Below, piece by piece: positions 46,600 to 59,106 of a DNA stretch of 64,000 bases; the stretch's first letter is position 1; every line of letters starts with the position of its first letter. Location of the stretch: assembly GCA_020746875.1 (NCBI GenBank), contig JAGTJL010000014.1:1-64000 (forward strand), read 5' to 3'. The notes beneath the pieces are model-generated. The model ran no database searches, was not told where the DNA came from, and saw only the letters and a list, made by a program, of their open reading frames with translations. The position numbers and the translations under genes were made by a program. The DNA is from Rhexocercosporidium sp. MPI-PUGE-AT-0058. Its lineage: Eukaryota; Ascomycota; Leotiomycetes; Helotiales.

Positions 46600-49500
46600 T
46601 AGTCTTTCTTCCTTTATCGAATACTTGGAGCTCACGAAAGCAATTCCTTTATTATAATAAATTTAACTTTAGCTTCTTTTTTAAATAATCGAACTCCTCT
46701 TAATTATAATAAGCGCATTTAAACTCCTTAATATTAAGCGTTTAAATTCTTTTATATTTTTTATAAAATATAAAATTTAATAAACCTTACGTTATTAATT
46801 ACTTTTAACCTTTTTAACGCCGAACCGAAACCCTTATCGTTAAACGATTTAAAAGTATAATAAAATAAAAAAGCTATTAAGTATAACTTTTAAGCTTAAG
46901 CGAAATAAGACGAAGATGCTCGCGACCTTATAAAAAAAAGTCTTAAGCCGAGCGTATTATTATTAATAAAAGCTATAATTGAAAATATAGCTTTAATATA
47001 TATTACTTTTATAAGGAAATATATAAAAAAGCTCGCATAATAAACGGAAAAGGCTTAAGCTTATAAAGCAGCTTATAAGTGGATTTAAAAGATAATTAAT
47101 CCTTTTATTTATTAAGAAGTAATTAAGAAATGCGAAAATAAGCAAGCTTATATAAAAAAAGAGTAATTAACTAAGATAATAAATAGAAACCTTTAATTAA
47201 AGTTATAAATTCTTTAATTACTTTTTTAAATTCTTAAGAGAGATTACGCCCTTTTAAAAACAAGTACTCGTACGTTAATATAATTTATTTATAAAAAGAA
47301 GCTCGTTATTATTAAGGCAAGGCGAGTTAATCTTAAAAAATGGCTTTAAGAATAAAAAGCGACTTATTAAGATATTCTCTTATACGACTTATTAAACGTT
47401 AAAGAACCGTTAATAATACTTGACTTTATTAAGGCGGTGTAAGAGAAGCTCGCACCAGAATAAGCGCGCGAACGGCACTCTAAATTATTAAAAAATAATA
47501 CTCTTAAGGTAATAAACTAATACTTTTTATTTAATTATATTAATTAGTTATTTACTTTTAATAAGGAATTACTTATAGCCTTTAAATAATAAAAAATAAT
47601 AAGCTTATATATTATTTTTAAAGGAAAATTAAATGCTCTCGCAACTTCGTCGGTTTAACGAAACTAATTACTAAACACGCGAGTAAATACTTGCCCGTAT
47701 AAGTATTGCTTTTACTATTATAAGGTTATTAATTATTATAAACTTTAATATTATTACGACGGCTTAACGGCGAGTAATCTTAAGAACTTATTATTAATAA
47801 AAGAAATTAAAAAGACTTAACTTCGATTAAAAAGCGACTTCCTTAACCTCCGCCGAAAAATTACTAAACTTAATAAAAATATATTATTAATAGCGTAATT
47901 AGCTTTTAGACCGCCTTTCGGTAATTTCTTTTTTATTTAAACACTAGTAGTTCTTACGGCTTTAAAGTTAATTACTTTAATAAAAGTAAAATATTTTAAA
48001 AACATTTAAGCTTATTTTATAAGTTTTGAATTTTTCGACGAAATTCTCGCTATTACGGGGGTATACGCTATTATAAATATGGATTATTATCCGCTTATAA
48101 AAAGCACCTTACTTAATAATAAAACTATTACTTATTTAATAAATTCAAAAGCTTTTTTTATCTTTAAAAGCTTTATTAAATTTATTATAAATAATAACGT
48201 TAAGGCCAGAACGTTAAGCTTAATAATTAAAGGCCGCGGTACTCGAGTCTTTAAAAGTACTTTTTACGGCTTTAATAGACCGAATATAAGCGATTTAATC
48301 CTTTCGAACGTCGCTATTATTAAAGACTTTAATATTAATATTATTTTAAAAGCTTGCTTTTTATAAATAAGAATTTAATATAATAATTTAAATTATATTT
48401 TACGTATAAAAACAGCTAAAGATAATTTGGTTTTAAAGTAATTATAGCGATAATTTAACTTAGCTTTCTTTAAATATAAGCTTTTTAATTACTTTTCAGT
48501 TTTTTTAATTACTTACCGCATTTTAACTCGCTTAAATTATAGCTTTTTAATATTTTTAACGCTAAAGAGGAGTATTCGCTAAAACTTTTAATTAAGTAAA
48601 CGATATTTAAAGCTATAAGTCGACGAAACTTACTTATAGTATTTACGCGTAAGTCATTTAAAAAAGAAAGCCTTAGAAAACCTAATAAAAAATGCGCATA
48701 ACGTCGAGATTTAAGCCTTAACTCGGTTAAAATACGAGCATTATGCGGTAGCTATTGCATAATAAGTAATAAGTCGTCGTTAATTAAAGAGAATAGCTAT
48801 TTATCCTTTTTATTATATTTCTTAAGATTTATTCGATTTTTTAATAAAGTTTAACGGAAATAGCTAGCTTTTATTAATTAAAGACAAATATAATAAGAAA
48901 TTCTACGAGTAGCTTTTAAAAATTAAAAGGTTAATTGCCGTCTTAAATACTTTTAAATTATTTAAAGCGTAGACGAGACGTTATTTCGGGCTTTTAATTT
49001 ATAAAATACGTTAAAATAACGATACTTTAATTATAAAGATTAATAAATTAATTAAATATAAAAAGTAATATAAGGAAAGTAATATTAATATTAAATTTAT
49101 TCTTTTATATATATACTAACTTAATAAAAGAGTTGAGCGCGTAGGCAAAGAAATAATTAATAAATCGATTAAAATGCGCCTCTTTGCTAATTTACTCTAA
49201 GCGCTTTAAACGGAATTAATAATAACGGCAATTATTCTTTATAATATAAATTTATTTATTTGTAAAAGCTTTAAGAGTCCGAACGAAGTATTTTAAGCTT
49301 AATTTAAGTAGTATTTTCGGTATTACGACCTTAAGCTTATGCTAAAGTTAATAATTAATTTACGGCCTAATTAAAGTAATTTATATATATACGGCTATAG
49401 AGCTTATTTTATAATTAAAGACCGAGAAGCTCTCCGCTAAAAGAGAACTTTTAAAATTAATTCGCGAGCGTACTTTAATTATTTAATTAAATACGTCTTA

Positions 49501-51080
49501 TTTAATATTTATAAGATTTAAGTGCTTTAATTATAATATATAATAATAACTCAGAATATTACTTTTAATAAAACCCTTTTTTATTTAAGCTCTTTAAATA
49601 TAAAGAAAGCGATTAATTAGCCGTGTTTAATATTAAAGGATTTTACGGAAATACTAAAAGAAGAAGAAGGAGATTAAGACGTTAGTTTTATTATAATTAA
49701 CCGACTAAGCGTACTTAATATATTAAAATTAAAAATACCGTTTATTATTCTAAACGGAAAATAATTAAGCGAAGTAATAAATACTATAAAAGACGACGAG
49801 CCTGTGAGCTCGGGGGTATTAAAACCTTTAGTTAAGCTTTTATGCTCGGGGGTAGAGCTATTTACTCCCTTTTTTAATTAAGTTAATAAAAATAAATACG
49901 CTACTTTTAGCTAATTTAATAGCTTTTGATTTTATTTAGCCGTTCGTTAATAAGAATTCAAAGGTAATTTAGTTAAGAAAAAGTATTAAACTTCTTATTT
50001 ATAAGTATTTTAATTAAGTTTTAAAATAAGTCGATATTTTAAAACAATTAGCGTCTAAAAGCGCAATTAAAAAAAGTATTTTACGTAATATATTAAACTT
50101 TTAAAGTAATATAAGCCCTAAGCGGAAGTCGATATTATAAGTTATAATTTACTTTAAAAGGTTATACGACCGAAAGCGCGGTCTTAAGCGTTAAAGAGCA
50201 CTTAAAAAAAGTATCGGCCTTAAGTAATTAAAAGCTTTACTTTAAGTAATTAAATACAAAAAGCATTTATAATTATTAAAATTAAAAAAAGATAAAGAGT
50301 TAGGTTTACGCTTATTATTCCCGGCTTTAATTAAATTAAATTCCGGCTTATTTAAACTTTTTAAAAGAAAAAAAATAAAAGACTAAGTAATTAATAAAAG
50401 TCGAAAGACTTAAGTTAATAATAAGGTAACGAAACTAAATTAAAGCGTTTATATAATAATTATAAAAGAGTTAATTATAAAATTATTATAATTATTAAGT
50501 AACCGCGAGCACTTAAAGGATTTTTTAAAGACTTTCTGGTTTAATTAAGAATTAATGCGAAAAAACGGAAAAGACTTAAGCGTAGTTTACGTTATTATAT
50601 TAGCGTTTATACTTAAAAATGTCGAAATTCAATAATTAATTAAGCTTTTACGGATTTATTAATTATAAATGCTTAAGGACTTATTAAATTAAAGAAATCT
50701 TAAGGATTATTCGTTAAAAAAGCACTTCCGAGCCGACGTTATTAAGGAAATAATTAATCTTAAGTCGCGTAATTACTAAAGAGTCGTTAAATATACTTTT
50801 ACTATCGAGTAATTAATTCCTTTAAAATAAGTATTTTACATTAAAGTCGATTTATTAAAGTATTTAACTTACTGTCGCTCCCGAGTCGTTTTAAGAGAAG
50901 ACTTATAGCTTAAAACGTTAATTTTATTAATATATATAATTATTTTAATTACTCGCTCCTTTAGAACTACTATAGCTATTATAGCTTAATTTAATTTAGA
51001 AATAATTTAATTTAGAAATAATTTAATTTAATATAGTAAATACTTTTATTAACGCTAAACGAAATAAGACAAGTGCTTGC
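46600..51080 (+). pseudogene. Copia B2 gag-pol remnant
   Basis: It parallels B1: Gag-like sequence (46840-47500), then the protease block KSTLLNNKTITYLINSKAF (about 48100) within an open stretch to 48366. Integrase sequence lies at about 48600-49400 and the linker to 50900. Compared with B1 many sites carry different RIP changes, so the two copies decayed independently. No reverse transcriptase remains because D interrupts. Confidence 0.7.
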
Positions 51081-51084
51081 GTAC

Positions 51085-51280
51085 TATTGTGCAACATACC
51101 TTGAGGCTCTACAGAGGCGAATATTAGTTTAATTAAAGGCTGCGCAGTTACGTATATAACTATTATTATATTATTACATATGGCGCATTTAAGCTCCCTT
51201 AATAAAGGAGCTTACTGGCGCCATAATTTTAGTAGCCTTAATTGGGCTCGCTTAGCCAATTAATCATAACCTACACAATA
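51085..51280 (-). repeat. 3' LTR of copia D
   Basis: 196 bp with inverted termini TATTGTG and CACAATA, directly after the purine tract on the minus strand. It contains TAAGCTCC...GGAGCTTA, a short inverted repeat (51191-51213). No second copy lies in the window, so the call rests on the purine tract and termini. Confidence 0.55.
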
Positions 51281-51667
51281 CACCCCCTCGCTAAAGATAA
51301 TACGTAGCTTTAGCGAAGCAAATAAGTATATAATAAACATAATAAATAATAATAAAATAACAAATAATAAGAAAAAGTAATAACTAATAATTAAAGTAAA
51401 TATACTTAACGTATAAATAAGAATATATAAATAACTCTCTCCTCTATAACTTTCTTTTATAAGCATATTAAATTCAAAAATAAATCGTGTCTTTGCCGCC
51501 AAATTAGCCGCCCGTATCTCCCGCTTCTTTAATCTCGCTATTACTCGTATAATTAAAAACATATATTTCCTTTTATCTTTTATATTTTTAAATTTAGTTT
51601 TTAACGTTATTTAAATTAAAAGATCGAGAAATTAAATAAGTTAAAGCATATTAACTAATTATAATAG

Positions 51668-51775
51668 CCTGCCGCCGTTCTCCCTCCCCCTCGCCGTCGC
51701 CCTCGCCCTCGCACCCCTTCTCCTGTGCCTCCCCCTACCGCCCTTACTGCCCTTATTACTCCCGCCCGCCGGCGT
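51668..51775. repeat. GC-rich low-complexity tract in element D
   Basis: CCGCC/CCCTCGCC-type repeats in a GC-rich patch surrounded by more than 1 kb of AT-rich sequence. CCC and GCC steps lack CpA, so RIP cannot erode them; that may explain their survival. Confidence 0.6.
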
Positions 51776-52162
51776 ATTAAGGCAAGTGCTAATAAAAAGG
51801 TCCCTTACTCGGTATACGTTAAAGCTACCTTAAAGAGTAACCTTCTTATTAACATTTATTAAAATACTACTAGTTCGGCTTAATGCCTTTAATATTATAA
51901 TTAAAATTATAATTATATTAGTCCTGTCGAGCCTACTATCGTAGTGGCTTTTGCCGCCTTTATAAAAGAAAAGCGTAATATCTTTTGTACTCGCGTAAGT
52001 TTAACTTTAATTCTTATATTTTAAAGTTAATTAACTTTAAGTAATAATTAAAAAACCTTTAAGCTTTAGTTTATAATACTTTTATTACGCTTAATATATT
52101 TATTTTATTTTTATAAACAACTTTAAAGAATCTGACTTTAATTATTTAATTATTATTACTAC

Positions 52163-52199
52163 GGCCCCGCCCCCGCCCCCGCCCCCGCCCCCCGCCTAA
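52163..52199 (+). repeat. (CCCCCG)n microsatellite
   Basis: Four to five units of CCCCCG ending in a C-run, inside the 3' part of element D. As with the tract at 51668, the sequence has no CpA sites. Confidence 0.8.
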
Positions 52200-52725
52200 T
52201 CCTCCCACTTATTCGGGTTAGTATTAGTATTAGTATTATTAATACTAGTGTTATTATTACTAATGTGGCCGCCCGCCGCCGCCGTATTAAGGAGTTACTG
52301 GTAAAGTTAATAAATTTATTAATAATTTAATTCGCGACTTAATAACGGCTTAAGAACGTGTCCCTTTAAAGTCATAATTTACTACTTTATAAGTAACTTA
52401 AGAACGGGCCCTTTTATATTTATTTACGTTAGTTTAATTATAGCTTCGGCCGGAATAGAATTCTTGCCTTTTAATAATTTAAAAAGAAATATATTTTATA
52501 TAATTATATTAACTTAAAAAGTATTTTAAAATATAAAAAAAAATAAAAAAAGTGTATTTATAATAAAGTATAAGCTTTAATTAAGCTTTTCTATCGACGC
52601 TTTAACGTCTTATAAATTAAGTAATATAATTAAAGTCTTAGATTTTTGTCGTGAAAGGTTTTTAATAAAGCTATTAGCGTATATTTCGCTTATAAGCAAG
52701 TATATAACTTTAAAACTTCCTTTTT

Positions 52726-53039
52726 TGTTAGATTTCACTTCGGTAACTCGTGCCGATTCTACCCTGGAATAGCCGAAGGAGTTTCTACTGCTTACGCGGC
52801 CCGGAAATTACCTTTGTATTCCGGGAAATTACGCTTGTATTCAATTACATAGCTCGTATAAGCTACGTAATTAATTATATAATCGTAAAAGCTTCTAGAG
52901 AAGCTATTCTTTTATATATAACTACTAAAGAGCTCTTTTAACTCTTTAAGTAAGTAAGTAATTAATTCTACTTTGTTTTTAATTACGTGTCCTTACCTAT
53001 TACGCTTCTTCATTTCTGATTAGCTCGCCTATTCTTATA
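52726..53039 (+). repeat. 5' LTR of copia A2
   Basis: 314 bp, from TGTTAGATTTCACTTCGG to TATTCTTATA. It carries more C-to-T changes than the 3' copy at 59107, a RIP-like asymmetry. Confidence 0.9.
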
Positions 53040-55858
53040 TAATAATAATTCGGCAATTCGCTAAGGCAGCTAATAATATCAGTCACCGACACACTTTCCC
53101 GATCGAGACGACTAGCTAAGCTTTCTCGGCTAATACCGCTTCGGCTACTTCCGTTCAAACGCTTGTCGATAAAGCTATATTAGCTTCTCTTGACTAAAGT
53201 AAGCTAGACCCCTTTAAGCCCTTATTAACCCGATTAAGATAAATTACAAACCCAAGGCCTTTAACCCTAAGATTAAACCTTAAGGAAATTATAACTTAAT
53301 AGTCCTTAAACGTTATAAGCGCGCGTAGCTACTTAAATTGCGATTCTAGGTCTTATAATAAATTTCTCATTCTTAAGCGCCTATACCTTTTACGGCGCTA
53401 ATAGTAGCTATAAGTAGCGTGCTAGCGTGGCTTATATTAAGAAGTGGCTGTCTAAATCGTCACTAGTTTAATACAAATTATAATAGTTTTTAGGCTTTTT
53501 TAATTATATAAGAAGCCATCCTCGAAGAGGGTTATAGCTAATTAAGCTTATTAATTCCTGTGAGAAAAACCAAGCTAATAGTAGCGCTAGCGTTGTAATA
53601 AGAGCCTAAGCAGACCGCTAGGAACCCTGTTATAATACTAGCTAAGCGAAACCCTCGGTAAGGTAATAATAAGTCCTTGGCAAGGCTTTTTTATTTTAAT
53701 TAATCGATTTTAAATCGATTTAGGGCATACTAAATCAAGGAGGGTAACCTCAAAGTGAGGTTAAAGACTTAAATAAAGTCTAAGACTAGAATAGTCTAAT
53801 AAATCACTATAAGTGATAAAATCGCCTAAAGGAATCAAAGCTAAACTCAATCGAGATAAGCTTAAAATGGCCGCTACTACCTTTAAAGAAAAGAAACTAA
53901 TAAGGAAATCTAATTATATTAAGTAGATAAATCCCGCTAGCCTATTCCTAGAAATTAACGGCTATATACCTTATATTTTCGGCAAAGCTTTACCTCCAGA
54001 CTAATCCTTATATTACGCTAGGGGTACCGAAGGAAGTAGAGCCGTATTAGCCTCTTATTCTTATGAGCTAGCCGTAAAATACTATAAAAAGCTAAACTAC
54101 TTTAAGACGTAAAATTAAAAAGCGCTAAGGGCGTTAAAGTCAATTATATCGCTAAAAAATCAAGAGCGATTTAAAGACAAAAATACGACTAAAAAGCTAT
54201 AAAACGCTATTCAATTTACTTTCGGCTAATTAACGCTTAAGCTAGTCGGCCGTTATATAAATTAAATCGTCGATTTTAATTATAGCTCTTATAAGAGTAT
54301 AGACAAATATATAAACGTAATTTAATTAAGCGTTATATACTTAAAACAGCTAGACTACGAGATTCCAAAGCCTGTAATAACTAGCCTTATATTAAAAGGC
54401 TTGCCGAACTCTTTTGACGCCTTTTCGTCTCGTAAATATAAGAAAATGTCAGGTGATCTCAAGAATATCGATATTAACGGTCTAATTAACGACTTAATTT
54501 CGGAAGAAGCTCGCATAGGCGCTAACGCCGACCTTAACGCTAATAAAGCGTTTAAAGGCGGTAAAAGCGGTAATAAGAAGCACTACAATAAATACAAAGT
54601 CACGGGACATATAACGTCTACGTGTTAGGTCTTACACCCTAAGCTAAAGCCTAATAATTCAGAAAATCCAAATAAAAAGCCTAATAAAACTAAAAAGACT
54701 AAAGAGTCAAAAAGCAAATCAAAAACAAAGTCTACAAAGGCTATTATGGCCGTATCTAAGACTACTACGCCGCTAAATAAGCACGTGACGGCTAAAAAGC
54801 CTATAAAGGCACACACAAACCACTTACCCTTATTAAAAGGTAAGTCAAATGTGAAGCCTAAAGTACAGCTTGAACCTTTCTTACTTATAAATACTTTTAT
54901 AAATATTATAATAAAGAAATTAAGCGAGTCCAATTCTAACCAATCAAAGGAAAATATTACAAACCAAGCTTTTAAAACCGTCTATAATTATAAACTAGTT
55001 CTAAACTCCGGTGCTAGCGAGCACTATACGCCTAATAAGGGATAGTTACTTAACTATTAACCTACCCTTCGCAAATCAGTTACAATTGCTAATAGCGACG
55101 TATTACCGATACTAAGCACGGGAGATATTCCTATAAAAGGCAATAACGGCATAGAAGTAATTATCTAACAGGTAAACTATATTCCGGGGCTAAAAACGAC
55201 CCTTTTAAGCTTAAAGGAAATAATTAAAAAAAGCTAGTCAATTAACTTTACCGAGAACAGTGCTTTATTAAAACATAAAAAAGGCTAATTACAGGCTAAA
55301 TAGGATTATAACGCCTATTATATTCAAGCGGAAGTCGATAATAACGCTCTCGAACCTATAATATATTAAATAAACTCAAATACGCCGCTAGACCTTTATT
55401 ATAAAAAGCTAGTGCATATAAATAAAGAATCGATTCTTAAAACGATTAAGAAAAGCTATAAATTAAAGAAAATCCAACAAAAAGACGTAGAGTTAGCCGA
55501 CTGCAACGCTTATAATAGCGGCAAAATGCACGTAATCGGTAATAAAAAGCCTATATTAGACGCGCCACCTTTAACTATATTCGATATCGATATTACAGGG
55601 CCTTTTAAAGTCAAAGAACTTAAAGAAGAGCGCTATTTCCTTACTATTATATATAGAAAATTAAAAGCTATTTAATTATACGCCTTAAAACTCAAAGCCG
55701 ACACTTATAACGTATTTATTAACTTCTGTAATATAATAAATACGCAGTTTAATCAGAAGGAAATCAAATTTATGGCAAATATTAAAGCTTTTAAGCTTAA
55801 TAACGCCGAGGAATTCAAGTCTAATAAATAAATGCATTATTACAAATAATAAGGGTAT

Positions 55859-55949
55859 TGACGTACAAAAAGCGGACCCGCAGTCTGTAAACTGCGTATT
55901 TGATTATATATGGCCTTTATACCCCTGCACCCCTGGATTTCGCACGACA
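55859..55949 (-). repeat. 3' LTR of the TRIM (minus orientation)
   Basis: 91 bp, TGACGTAC...GCACGACA on the plus strand. It includes a 6-bp stem CGCAGT/ACTGCG (55879-55896) and TATAAA on the minus strand (55921-55916). Confidence 0.9.
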
Positions 55950-56274
55950 CACCCCCTAGAGGTCGAAGATATTATTTAATCAGCGATCTCTGTTTATAAT
56001 CCAGGTCTAGGCCCTTCTGTCACCCCCCAGGGTAACCCTTATTTGTGTCCAAGGTGCTCTTCAGCTGGTGACGTCAGGCAGTAGGCTTTCTTAAGGCCCC
56101 TAAGTCGCTGGCAAGCAGCTCATTCGCTAAAGAAGCGAACGTCTGCCTCCGCTCGCTGTGGTTAAGCGAAAGCGGGGAAATCTCGGGCAAAGCGCGGCAT
56201 AAATAAAAGCTCAAAAATAGCCATAGTGACGCAGTCCCCTGTCGTAGACTCAAGACAGAGCTGTGGCTCTTAAC

Positions 56275-56365
56275 TGACGTACAAAAAGCGGACCCGCAGT
56301 CTGTAAACTGCGTATTTGACTATATATGGCCTTTATACCCCTGCACCCCTGGATTTCGCACGACA
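56275..56365 (-). repeat. 5' LTR of the TRIM (minus orientation)
   Basis: 91 bp, identical to the other copy but for one base. Read on the minus strand, the TATAAA box lies at 56337-56332, about 29 bp from the LTR start. This is a very short U3. Confidence 0.9.
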
Positions 56366-59106
56366 GGTATATATATGAATACACTAGCCCTTATTCCCTT
56401 TCCCAAAATAAGATAGCCGAAAAGTTAAATAAATACCTAATAAAGCGGCTAATTAGCGTTTATAAAGCTAAAAAAATACCCTTGTTTTTATAGCCCTACT
56501 TATTACAAGGAATAACTCATATTAAAAATCGGTCATATAATTCTGTCATAAAGAAGACGCCTTTTAAAGCTTTATATAGTAAATTACCGACAATCGATTA
56601 TATTCGCATATTAAGCTCTTTAACTTACGTACTTAAGAATAAGAGAGCTCATAAGCTAGCCGATAAATCCGACAAGGGTATCCTTGTCGGTTTTAAGTCT
56701 TTTAATAATTACTTAATTTATTTACCGAGTAAAAAAGCCGTTATAAACTCTAAAAACGTCTTAATTAAAGAAGATTTAATCCTTAAGGATAATATGACGG
56801 AAAAAACCGAATTCGATTATATAATCGAAACACTTAAAGAGTTTGAAAGCGCTAGCGACAATATTACTAAGCCAATAAGTGATATCAACGACGAAATACT
56901 TAATAAAGGCAATATAAGCGAAAAGTCGCCTATCGACCAATCAAAAGGCGAGAAAACGGATTTTGAAGACGAATCCGACTTATTTACACAAAAACTCCCT
57001 CAAACGCCAAAGGCTAATAAAAGGCCTAATACGGCTAGCCCGGAAATGCTTAAAGCGCCTATTAAAAGGCTTAAAAAGGATTATTCGAGCTAGGAGCTTA
57101 ACGTCGTAACTAAAAACGCTAATATTAACGCTAAAAACTCTAACTCTTCGGAAAATCAGCCAGTAATACACTTAAGCTTTAAGACGGCTATTCGCCAGCT
57201 AAATAACTAGTTAATCGAAGAGGAAAAAGAAGCTTTTTCTGTCTATAAAAACGCTAAAAGACTAACTTCTATGGCTTTAATAAGCTCTAAAATCGACGAA
57301 GACTTCGATCAAGGGCTAATAAAGCTGCCCGAAGAGCTAGAGATTAATAAAGTCGTTATTAAACGAATTAAAGGCCTTCAAATTTACAAGCTTAAGAGCC
57401 TTAAAAAGACTATGGCCTCTCCGTATAAAGACTATTAACTAAAAGCTATAGAAAAAGAAGCCAATTCCCTAAAAAGTCACGATACTTAAGAAATAATACC
57501 AAAAGACGCTAGCAAGGCTTATAAGCCTTTAAAGACTAAATAGGTATACAAAATCAAAGAATCACTTAATTACTTCGAATTCAAAGCTAGATTCGTCGCT
57601 AAAGGGTTCGAGCAACTCTATGGCCTTAACTACGTAAACACTTTTACTAGCGTAGTAAAACAAATGACTTGGCGACTAATATTCGCCTTAGCAGTCCTTT
57701 ACGGTTAGCTTATATAAAAAGTCGATATAATATCGACTTTTACGCAAAATAATATTAACGTAAACACTTTATATATAATGCTTCCCGAAGGCATAAACGC
57801 CTAAAAGTACGCTAATAAACTACTCCTGCTTAATAAAGCCTTATACAGGCTAAAACAGTCAGCTAGGCTCTAGTTTATCATGCTAAAAGAAGTCCTAATT
57901 CAAAAACTCGGTTTTCAAGTCTTAATTACCGAGAATTATATTCTAATTAATAAGGAGCAACAGCTTATAATCTCTATTTACGCAGACGACTTAGCAATAA
58001 TTGGCCTAAGCGTCAATAATATTAAATCCTTTATTAAAGAGCTTAAAAAGCTCTTTAAATTAAAAGATTTAAGGCTAATAAAGGATTATTTAAGTATAAA
58101 TATTAACTATAATCTAAACAAAGGTTATATGAAGCTAAGCCAAGAGAGCTATATTGAGAAAGTGCTAGCGCGGTTTAATATAATCGACTGTAAGCCTAAA
58201 GATATACTAATGAATTCGAAGGCTAAGCTAGAGCCTAATCTTAATCAGGCTAATAAAGAGGAAATAAATCAATATCAGCAAATTATAGGCTGCCTTTTGT
58301 TTCTTACGCTAGTAACTAAACCTAATATTTATTATTCGGTTATAAAGCTCGCTCGATTCGCTAATAACCCTAGCACCGATCATATAATTACCTTTAAAAA
58401 CGTACTTAAATACTTAAAAGGATTAAAAAGACTAGGGCTAATCTACGAAAAAAGCTCTAGTCAATATATAAGCGGCTATTACGACGCCGACTACGCCGGA
58501 GATATTAGTACGGCTAAATCGACTAGCGGCTTAAGCTTTTACTTAGCGAGTTACTTATTTAGTTAGAAAAGCAAGCTCTAAAGTATTATAACTTAAAGTA
58601 CGACTAAGGCCGAATATATAGCTATTAATTTGGCTTTTAAAGAAGCTGTTTATATAAAGTAGCTTTTAACTAAATTAGGCTATTATATACAGGAATAATT
58701 CCCTGTTTATACGGATAATAACGGCGCTCTCTTATTAATTAATAACTCTTAATTTCATAAGAGGACTAAACATATTGCCGTTAAATACTATTATATTCGC
58801 GACCTTATAAATTAAGGCGAAATAGACTTAATTTATATAAGAGGGTCTAAATAAAAAGCCGACGGCTTTACGAAGCCGTTAAATAAGCCTAAATTCATTA
58901 AATTCATAAGGCTTTTAAGACTAGCCGAATAGGGCTAAAGCAGAGGAAATAAGATTATAATTTATATTTCTCTCTCTTCACAACTGGCCTACCCTCCGCA
59001 AAGGGTTATTTCATATATTAAGCCTATTCTTATAAATACAAGCTCTACTTTAAAGCTAACTTGTATATAAGCTTATAAAGCTATTACGTCACTCATTAAG
59101 AGGACG

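Larger units (their letters stand above)
46191..51084 (+). mobile_element. Ty1/copia retrotransposon B2, cut by element D
   Basis: Collinear with 33511-38380 of B1, starting with a 184-bp LTR at 46191. Homology stops at 51084, where the LTR of minus-strand element D begins; the rest of B2 should lie beyond the window. A stretch of 95 codons at 48079-48366 is open by chance within the protease region. Confidence 0.85.
51085..52725 (-). mobile_element. Ty1/copia retrotransposon D, 3' segment (minus strand)
   Basis: On the minus strand an AT-rich 3' region leads to the polypurine tract GCGAGGGGGTG (51281-51291, reverse complement) and the 3' LTR (51280-51085). The upstream part of D resumes at 59426 beyond the nested A2. 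GC-rich low-complexity stretches lie at 51668-51775 and 52163-52195. The minus open frame at 51260-51562 spans the LTR boundary and is not taken as a gene. Confidence 0.6.
55859..56365 (-). mobile_element. 507-bp TRIM (miniature LTR retrotransposon), apparently free of RIP
   Basis: Two 91-bp direct repeats (55859-55949, 56275-56365) differ by one base (55904 T versus 56320 C). They flank 325 bp without any coding frame, with the duplication GGTAT on both sides (55854-55858, 56366-56370). On the minus strand a purine tract (CTAGGGGGTG) lies just before the LTR starting TGTCGTGCG, and the LTR contains GGGGTATAAAGGCC. Minus is therefore the sense orientation. Base composition is normal, with none of the TpA excess of the host copia. 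Mobilisation would need enzymes from another, probably copia-type, element. Confidence 0.9.
53867..58938 (+). pseudogene. Copia A2 gag-pol remnant
   Basis: The ATG at 53867 is intact. Gag includes an open segment (54401-54628) whose knuckle has two Cys changed to Tyr: HYNKYKVTGHITSTC. Protease retains SGASEHYTP (about 55010-55030). Integrase begins with the MHINKESILKTIKKSYKLKK region (55412) and FDIDITGPF (55579), and is broken at 55858 by the TRIM. It continues with SPYSLSQNKIAEK-like sequence after 56370. Reverse transcriptase is open for 228 codons (57880-58566) and keeps the catalytic YADD box (57979-57990) and SYIEKVLARFNI. RNase H ends with ADGFTKPLNK near 58860. In-frame TAG/TAA codons replace Gln at many places, so no full polyprotein is made. 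Confidence 0.85.

Noticed and set aside
51260..51562. Minus-strand 100-codon frame with a hydrophobic segment
   Set aside because: It spans the D polypurine tract and LTR start, has AT-driven Ile/Leu/Phe content and no family resemblance; treated as 3' untranslated sequence.
54625..54933. Minus-strand hydrophobic frame of 102 codons
   Set aside because: It is antisense to the Lys-rich Gag/protease linker of copia A2.
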